Assembly: GCA_024641805.1 (NCBI GenBank)
Contig: JAHECJ010000033.1
Coordinates: 1-10,508, forward strand
Reading direction: 5' to 3'
DNA: 10,508 nucleotides
Origin: Desulfococcus sp.
GTDB lineage: Bacteria > Desulfobacterota > Desulfobacteria > Desulfobacterales > Desulfosalsimonadaceae
The stretch's first letter is position 1, and the number at the start of each line of letters is the position of its first letter. The translations under genes and the position numbers were made by a program. The notes below the pieces were generated by a model. It did no database searches, had not been told where the DNA came from, and saw only the letters and a program-made list of their open reading frames with translations. Positions 7,250 through 10,508 of this stretch are shown here, one piece after another.

Positions 7250-7325
7250 CTATTATTGACAGGCGGCAATCAATTCGATGCGATCTGTTGCGGGAAAGAC
7301 TTTTTAAATGCAATTCATATCTTCA

Positions 7326-7331
7326 GGGAGG
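7326..7331 (+). promoter_or_regulatory. Ribosome-binding site deciding between two adjacent ATG codons
   Basis: GGGAGG lies three bases before the ATG at 7335 and six bases before the ATG at 7338. The spacing favours the second ATG as the true start, which would remove one methionine from the protein. Confidence 0.55.
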
Positions 7332-7334
7332 TAA

Positions 7335-8081
7335 ATGATGGAACTCTATCCAGTCAGTAACGATTTGCTCGAACGTTATTGGAAAGGACAACGGCGCGTG
7401 AAGCAGATGGCCGGCGAATATGCGATGGTTTTTGCAAAGGAGGAGATTCGGAAGAAAATTCAAAAATCCGGTGTCAAGATCTGCCCCACGATCTGCATCT
7501 CCCGAAACATTGGGGTCGGTGCCATCGAAGTTGCAGAAATTCTGGGGGACCTGCTTGGTTTCCAGGTGCTGGACAGGGAGCTCATCGAACAAATAGCCAA
7601 TGCTTCTTCTCTCAGCCGTCAAAGCATCGAAACCTTTGACGAGCGCTATCCCGGCAGACTAAAAGAACTTATGTGTAAAATACTGGGAGAAAGGGCTTTC
7701 AGCATGAGCGAGTATGCCCGGCATCTTTTCCATGTGGCCTTTTTTCTGGCGCACACCGAACCCTTTATTTTTGTCGGCCGGGGGATTCACCTCATGCTGC
7801 CCCGAAACCGGGTATTTGCAGTCCGGTTCGTGTGCTCCCGGAAGCGGCGGATCAGTCGGCTTGCCCGCTCACTTAAAATAGGTGAAACAAAAGCCGACCA
7901 GATACTCTTTCAGGCTGAGAAGGAGCAACGGGAATTTTTTCAAATGGTCCATGGCAAGGATTCGGCCCCGTCAATTGAATTCGATCTGGTAATGAACCTG
8001 GATTATATCGAAGACGCTAAAACAGCTGCTGAAACAATGGCCGTATTGTTTAAAAGCCGATTTCCTGAACTTCCCGGCTGA
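7335..8081 (+). CDS. Cytidylate-kinase-like family protein
   Basis: This protein belongs to the P-loop nucleotide kinase-like group annotated as cytidylate kinase-like (Cytidylate_kin2). True CMP kinase activity is not established for this group, and the substrate is unknown. The start of the fold is CISRNIGVGAIEVAEILGDL (54-73). This matches the family's 'SRxxGSGGxxIA' loop but lacks the Lys-Ser/Thr of a classical Walker A and has V61 and A63 where Ser and Gly are usual. LDRELIEQIA (79-88), IFVGRG (145-150), an Arg-rich lid CSRKRRISRLARS (167-179) and EKEQREFFQMVHGKD (195-209) then FDLVMN follow in family order. Residues 1-47 are an added, probably helical extension. The total is 248 residues, close to family size. 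It appears to be a single-gene unit with its own promoter. A start at 7338 is slightly preferred. Confidence 0.83.
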   Translation: MMELYPVSNDLLERYWKGQRRVKQMAGEYAMVFAKEEIRKKIQKSGVKICPTICISRNIGVGAIEVAEILGDLLGFQVLDRELIEQIANASSLSRQSIETFDERYPGRLKELMCKILGERAFSMSEYARHLFHVAFFLAHTEPFIFVGRGIHLMLPRNRVFAVRFVCSRKRRISRLARSLKIGETKADQILFQAEKEQREFFQMVHGKDSAPSIEFDLVMNLDYIEDAKTAAETMAVLFKSRFPELPG

Positions 8082-8348
8082 TTGGATTAATAACCTGTCG
8101 TAAATTCATTAAATCCTGGCTTAATTAAATTAACTTATTGAAAATAAATCAAGAATGTGTCAAGAACAGGCTTCTGAAGGAGGCTTGAACTCACCTGTTT
8201 AATATCAAAAAAGCGATTCCAGGGGGAAAAGCGAATTTTTCGTCAGAAAAACGGGTTAAAGTGACAGGGTTCTGCCGAATCAATGATGACGGAAATACGT
8301 CGGGAAAATAAAAACGAATCCTCACTTTGGTGCATGGAGTAATGATAT
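8082..8348. other. Leader/intergenic region before the RNA helicase gene
   Basis: No gene is supported in these 267 bases. AACAGG (8165-8170) and CCTGTT (8194-8199) can pair around a 23-base loop that contains a perfect Shine-Dalgarno-like AAGGAGG (8177-8183) with no sensible start codon after it. A five-codon frame, ATG ATA TAT GTC TTT TGA (8342-8359), overlaps the helicase start codon out of frame. No clear promoter or terminator was found. Confidence 0.45.
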
Positions 8349-9632
8349 ATGTCTTTTGAAAAACTGGGCCTTCGGGCCGAGCTGCTAAGCGCAGTCAACG
8401 CCCAGGGGTACACGGCGCCCACGCCCATTCAAACCCGGGCGATCCCGGTTATCCTGAAAGGATGCGACATCCTTGCCGGAGCTCAGACCGGCACCGGAAA
8501 AACGGCGGCGTTTGCCCTGCCAATTGTTCAGATGCTGAGCGAAGAGCCGCCCGCGAAAAAAAAGAGACAACCGCGTACCCTGGTTCTGGTTCCCACCCGT
8601 GAACTGGCCGCCCAGGTGGGGGGCGCCATGCAGGATTACGGCCGGCGATTATCTCTGCGGGCAACGGTTATTTATGGCGGAATCAACATCAATGCACAAA
8701 TCGTGAGGCTGAACCGCGGGGTGGATATTGTGGTGGCAACTCCCGGCCGGTTGCTGGATCACGTCGACCGGGGGACCCTGGATCTTTCCAGAGTAAGAAT
8801 TCTGGTTCTTGACGAGGCGGACCGAATGCTGGACATGGGATTTATTGACGATATCCTTGATGTGGCGGCGTTCCTGCCTGAAAAGCACCAGACCCTGCTT
8901 TTTTCCGCGACCTATCCGGACAGCATTAAGCGTCTGGCCGGCGAGATCCTGAACAATCCAAGTCGGATTGAAGCAGCGCCTCCGAACCTGGCGGCAGATG
9001 TGGTGACCCAGATGGTATATCGGGTGGAACGGCTGCGCAAACGCGAATTGCTTGCCGGTCTGATTCAAAAAGATAACTGGGACAAGGTGATGGTGTTCAC
9101 GCGGACCCGTTACGGCGCGGATAAGCTGACCGAACAGTTGATCTCGGACGGTATCGCTGCCGCAGCCATCCACAGCAGCAAGAGCCAGTCCCTTCGAACC
9201 CGAACGCTGGAGGACTTCAAGCGCGGGTTGGTGCAAATTCTGGTCGCCACCGATGTGGCGGCCCGGGGCCTGGACATCAGCGGTCTGCCGCGAGTTGTAA
9301 ATTTTGACCTGCCGGATATCCCCGAAAATTATGTGCATCGAATCGGCCGCACGGGCCGTGCCGGAGAAAAAGGTGTCGCCATATCCCTGGCGTGCGATCA
9401 GGAACAACCGTTGCTGGTTGAAATTGAGCGGCTGTTGGGCCATAAAATTCCGGCAAAACGCCTGGCCGAATTTCAGCCGAAAAACGATCATGATCCGGAT
9501 ATTGTTGCCGCCAAGCGGAAACTCAAAGAACGGGCCGCTAAAAAACAGAAAAAAGCCATTGCGAAATCATCCGCCGGTCCGGCAAAAACGCGAAATCCAG
9601 GAAAGAAGCGGAAAAATATAAAAAAGCAGTAA
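8349..9632 (+). CDS. rhlE: DEAD-box ATP-dependent RNA helicase, RhlE type
   Basis: This enzyme uses ATP to remodel short RNA duplexes, probably in ribosome assembly or RNA decay and often in cold adaptation. All helicase motifs are present: Q motif GYTAPTPIQ (20-28), motif I AQTGTGKT (45-52), PTRELA (82-87), TPGR (131-134), DEAD (155-158), SAT (186-188), ARGLDIS (305-311) and HRIGRTGR (330-337). The IHSSKSQSLRTRTLEDFKRG stretch is typical of the RhlE branch. The tail from about 387 is Lys/Ala/Arg-rich and disordered, as expected for RNA binding in this group. The length of 427 residues is normal. The ATG at 8349 is the first in-frame start after an in-frame TGA at 8343-8345. GGAG at 8336-8339 lies nine bases upstream. 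It converges on the cysteine-cluster gene with a 44-base gap. Confidence 0.95.
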   Translation: MSFEKLGLRAELLSAVNAQGYTAPTPIQTRAIPVILKGCDILAGAQTGTGKTAAFALPIVQMLSEEPPAKKKRQPRTLVLVPTRELAAQVGGAMQDYGRRLSLRATVIYGGININAQIVRLNRGVDIVVATPGRLLDHVDRGTLDLSRVRILVLDEADRMLDMGFIDDILDVAAFLPEKHQTLLFSATYPDSIKRLAGEILNNPSRIEAAPPNLAADVVTQMVYRVERLRKRELLAGLIQKDNWDKVMVFTRTRYGADKLTEQLISDGIAAAAIHSSKSQSLRTRTLEDFKRGLVQILVATDVAARGLDISGLPRVVNFDLPDIPENYVHRIGRTGRAGEKGVAISLACDQEQPLLVEIERLLGHKIPAKRLAEFQPKNDHDPDIVAAKRKLKERAAKKQKKAIAKSSAGPAKTRNPGKKRKNIKKQ

Positions 9633-9676
9633 TGGTACTCTTTTTTACCGCAAGCCCGCCTGATGCACGATGCAAA

Positions 9677-10054
9677 TCAATAAAACAGTTTTTTCAGCTG
9701 CTTGAAGACGCCTGTCATATGCAGCCAGGTGGCAAGGCTGAAAAGCGTCAAGGACCTGCTGGATAAAAATGGCAGCCGCCTGTAAATCGGCAGGTGATTA
9801 CTCTCCGGAAGCTGTTCAAATCTGAATCCGCAGGAAGCGGATGTCAGACATTCTGAAGCAGATCTCGGGTATTTCCGGCAGTTTAAGGGACGGACTGTGT
9901 AGATGGAGCAAAAACTGCGGCCGTCTTGGCCATATTTAAGAAAATGACAGGGATTCGGCAGCTTGCAGCAAGCGCCGCATCCGATACATTGACCCATACG
10001 GGTTTTAGACACTGGAAGCACACATGTCAGTGTTCTTTTTACTTTAGCTTTCAC
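9677..10054 (-). CDS. YkgJ-type cysteine-cluster protein (putative metal/Fe-S binding)
   Basis: This small protein of 125 residues has the cysteine signature of the YkgJ/CxxCxxCC family, thought to bind zinc or an iron-sulfur cluster. Its biochemical role is not known. Visible cysteines are C23-IG-C26-GA-C29-C30, then C36, C49 in CSIYTVRPLNC, C59 and C69, plus C75. The string YxxRPLxCRxYP (52-63) is characteristic of the family. After residue 80 it has a short Arg/Leu-rich tail with no family feature that I recognise. The start is GTG (10054-10052), chosen because no other start codon lies upstream before a stop and AAGGTG is five bases away. The only later alternative is Met20, right before the cluster. 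It points towards rhlE and appears to be transcribed alone. Confidence 0.8.
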   Translation of the reverse strand: MKAKVKRTLTCVLPVSKTRMGQCIGCGACCKLPNPCHFLKYGQDGRSFCSIYTVRPLNCRKYPRSASECLTSASCGFRFEQLPESNHLPIYRRLPFLSSRSLTLFSLATWLHMTGVFKQLKKLFY

Positions 10055-10059
10055 TGGGA

Positions 10060-10065
10060 CACCTT
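10060..10065 (-). promoter_or_regulatory. Ribosome-binding site supporting a GTG start
   Basis: On the minus strand AAGGTG sits five bases before the GTG at 10054-10052. It supports GTG initiation for the cysteine-cluster gene instead of the internal ATG at Met20. Confidence 0.5.
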
Positions 10066-10291
10066 TTTTGCCAGGTTTTTTAAAACGGCATCATATATAA
10101 TAAAATTCCCGGAGAAAACAAGATAAATTTTGATGACAAGCGTATGCAGCATCAATGTCTGTATTTCGCAATCCTGATTTTTTAACATGTAGATTTTTTT
10201 GTGATATCTTTATTTTGTCTTGCATAACCACGTTGTTGAATAGAATAAGTATAATATTATAAAAATATATCATTTTTTTGAAATATTTTAT

Positions 10292-10320
10292 TTGACAAAA
10301 CTATATAATTAATTTTAAAT
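10292..10320 (+). promoter_or_regulatory. Candidate promoter of the MarR-like gene
   Basis: A perfect TTGACA (10292-10297) is followed after 17 bases by TTAAAT (10315-10320), a four-of-six -10. Transcription would begin near 10327, almost at the ribosome-binding site, so the leader would be very short. A perfect TATAAT at 10304-10309 is too close to this -35 to pair with it. Confidence 0.35.
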
Positions 10321-10340
10321 AAAACTTAAAAGGAAACGTC

Positions 10341-10508
10341 ATGATTAACGGATTATTTACCAGCATCGCAAAATTAGGCATTAAGATGAGGATTTACAGG
10401 GCGGTTCAAATCGCGGACAGCGACGCCGGAGTGCTTAAAGACCGTGAAATTCTGATTCTTGAACTGCTTAAAACACAAGGCCCCATGAGCATGACGGATC
10501 TGTGGCAG
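10341..10508 (+). CDS. MarR-family-like transcriptional regulator, 5' part only
   Basis: This gene runs off the right edge, so only the first 56 codons are seen. ATG at 10341 follows AAAAGGAAA with the AGGA six bases upstream. The visible N-terminus is amphipathic (MINGLFTSIAKLGIKMRIYR), then KDREILILELLKTQGPMSMTDLW, which matches the start of a winged-helix domain as in MarR proteins ('xxREllILelLaehGpmSvseL'). MarR proteins bind DNA as dimers and often repress nearby or divergent genes in response to small ligands. The DNA-recognition helix and wing lie beyond the window, so another winged-helix family remains possible. Confidence 0.65.
   Translation, partial: MINGLFTSIAKLGIKMRIYRAVQIADSDAGVLKDREILILELLKTQGPMSMTDLWQ

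Larger units (their letters stand above)
7053..7334. other. Noncoding region before the cytidylate-kinase-like gene
   Basis: Together with the weak terminator this makes a 308-base gap. No gene is supported. It holds a tiny hairpin, GGCA-CTA-TGCC followed by TTTT (7125-7139), a 12-base palindrome (7224-7235), a sigma-54-like element (7233-7249), a TTGACA without a good -10 (7256-7261) and the ribosome-binding site at 7326-7331. The regulatory-looking sequence is concentrated in its last 110 bases. Confidence 0.5.
10055..10340. other. Very AT-rich divergent region between the cysteine-cluster gene and the MarR-like gene
   Basis: No gene is supported in these 286 bases. The last 150 are extremely AT-rich. 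A 12-base palindrome, TATAATATTATA, lies at 10250-10261. A weak minus-strand promoter candidate, TTGTTT-N16-TATATA (10121 down to 10094), could serve the cysteine-cluster gene. A plus-strand candidate at 10292-10320 could serve the regulator. A 60-codon minus-strand open frame here looks random. Confidence 0.45.

Noticed and set aside
7256..7284. TTGACA upstream of the cytidylate-kinase-like gene as a sigma-70 promoter
   Set aside because: At 17-base spacing the -10 would be TGCGAT, which matches only three of six positions, so it is not convincing.
8649..9491. 280-codon minus-strand open frame inside the helicase gene
   Set aside because: It is antisense to an intact, motif-complete rhlE and shows no recognisable domain. 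It is a by-product of the codon usage of the real gene.
9633..9676. Possible bidirectional terminator between rhlE and the cysteine-cluster gene
   Set aside because: Only a GGTA/TACC stem around a T-rich loop is visible. There is no stable GC-rich stem before a T-run on either strand.
10091..10273. 60-codon minus-strand open frame in the AT-rich gap
   Set aside because: Its composition simply reflects AT-rich DNA, and there is no ribosome-binding site or recognisable motif.

Overview
The window looks like ordinary chromosomal sequence from a Gram-negative bacterium. The mix of a wax ester synthase/diacylglycerol acyltransferase, an RhlE-type helicase, a cytidylate-kinase-like protein, a YkgJ-type cysteine-cluster protein and a possible sigma-54 promoter fits the former Deltaproteobacteria (Desulfobacterota, perhaps Desulfobacterales). 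That placement is inferred from gene content and style only. No rRNA, tRNA, CRISPR array, transposase or phage gene was found.

Left part (1-4966): a long wax ester synthase/DGAT gene (258-1943, +) carries an unusual Lys/Ala/Pro-rich tail ending in a Cys/His cluster. It converges on a complete glycogen phosphorylase gene, glgP (2477-4966, -). Between them lie a patch of short repeats, including a perfect 9-bp-stem hairpin, and the C-terminal remnant of a DJ-1/PfpI-family gene that begins where glgP ends. One enzyme makes storage lipid and the other breaks down storage glycogen, so this half is loosely about carbon reserves.

Middle part (4967-8081): glgP is divergent from a probable two-gene unit, a PAQR/hemolysin-III membrane protein (5398-6048) and an alpha/beta hydrolase (6127-7026). 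The intergenic region has a good candidate glgP promoter with a 19-bp dyad directly upstream of its -35, and two tandem hairpins nearer the membrane-protein gene. After 308 noncoding bases with a sigma-54-like promoter and an overlapping palindrome comes a cytidylate-kinase-like gene (7335-8081).

Right part (8082-10508): an RhlE-type DEAD-box RNA helicase gene (8349-9632) has a 267-base leader. It converges on a small cysteine-cluster protein gene with a GTG start (9677-10054, -). A very AT-rich stretch then leads to the start of a MarR-like regulator cut off by the window edge (10341 onward).

I do not see a convincing new multi-gene system. The most unusual items are the Cys/His tail on the acyltransferase, the decayed PfpI gene, the glgP operator-like dyad and the sigma-54-like promoter.
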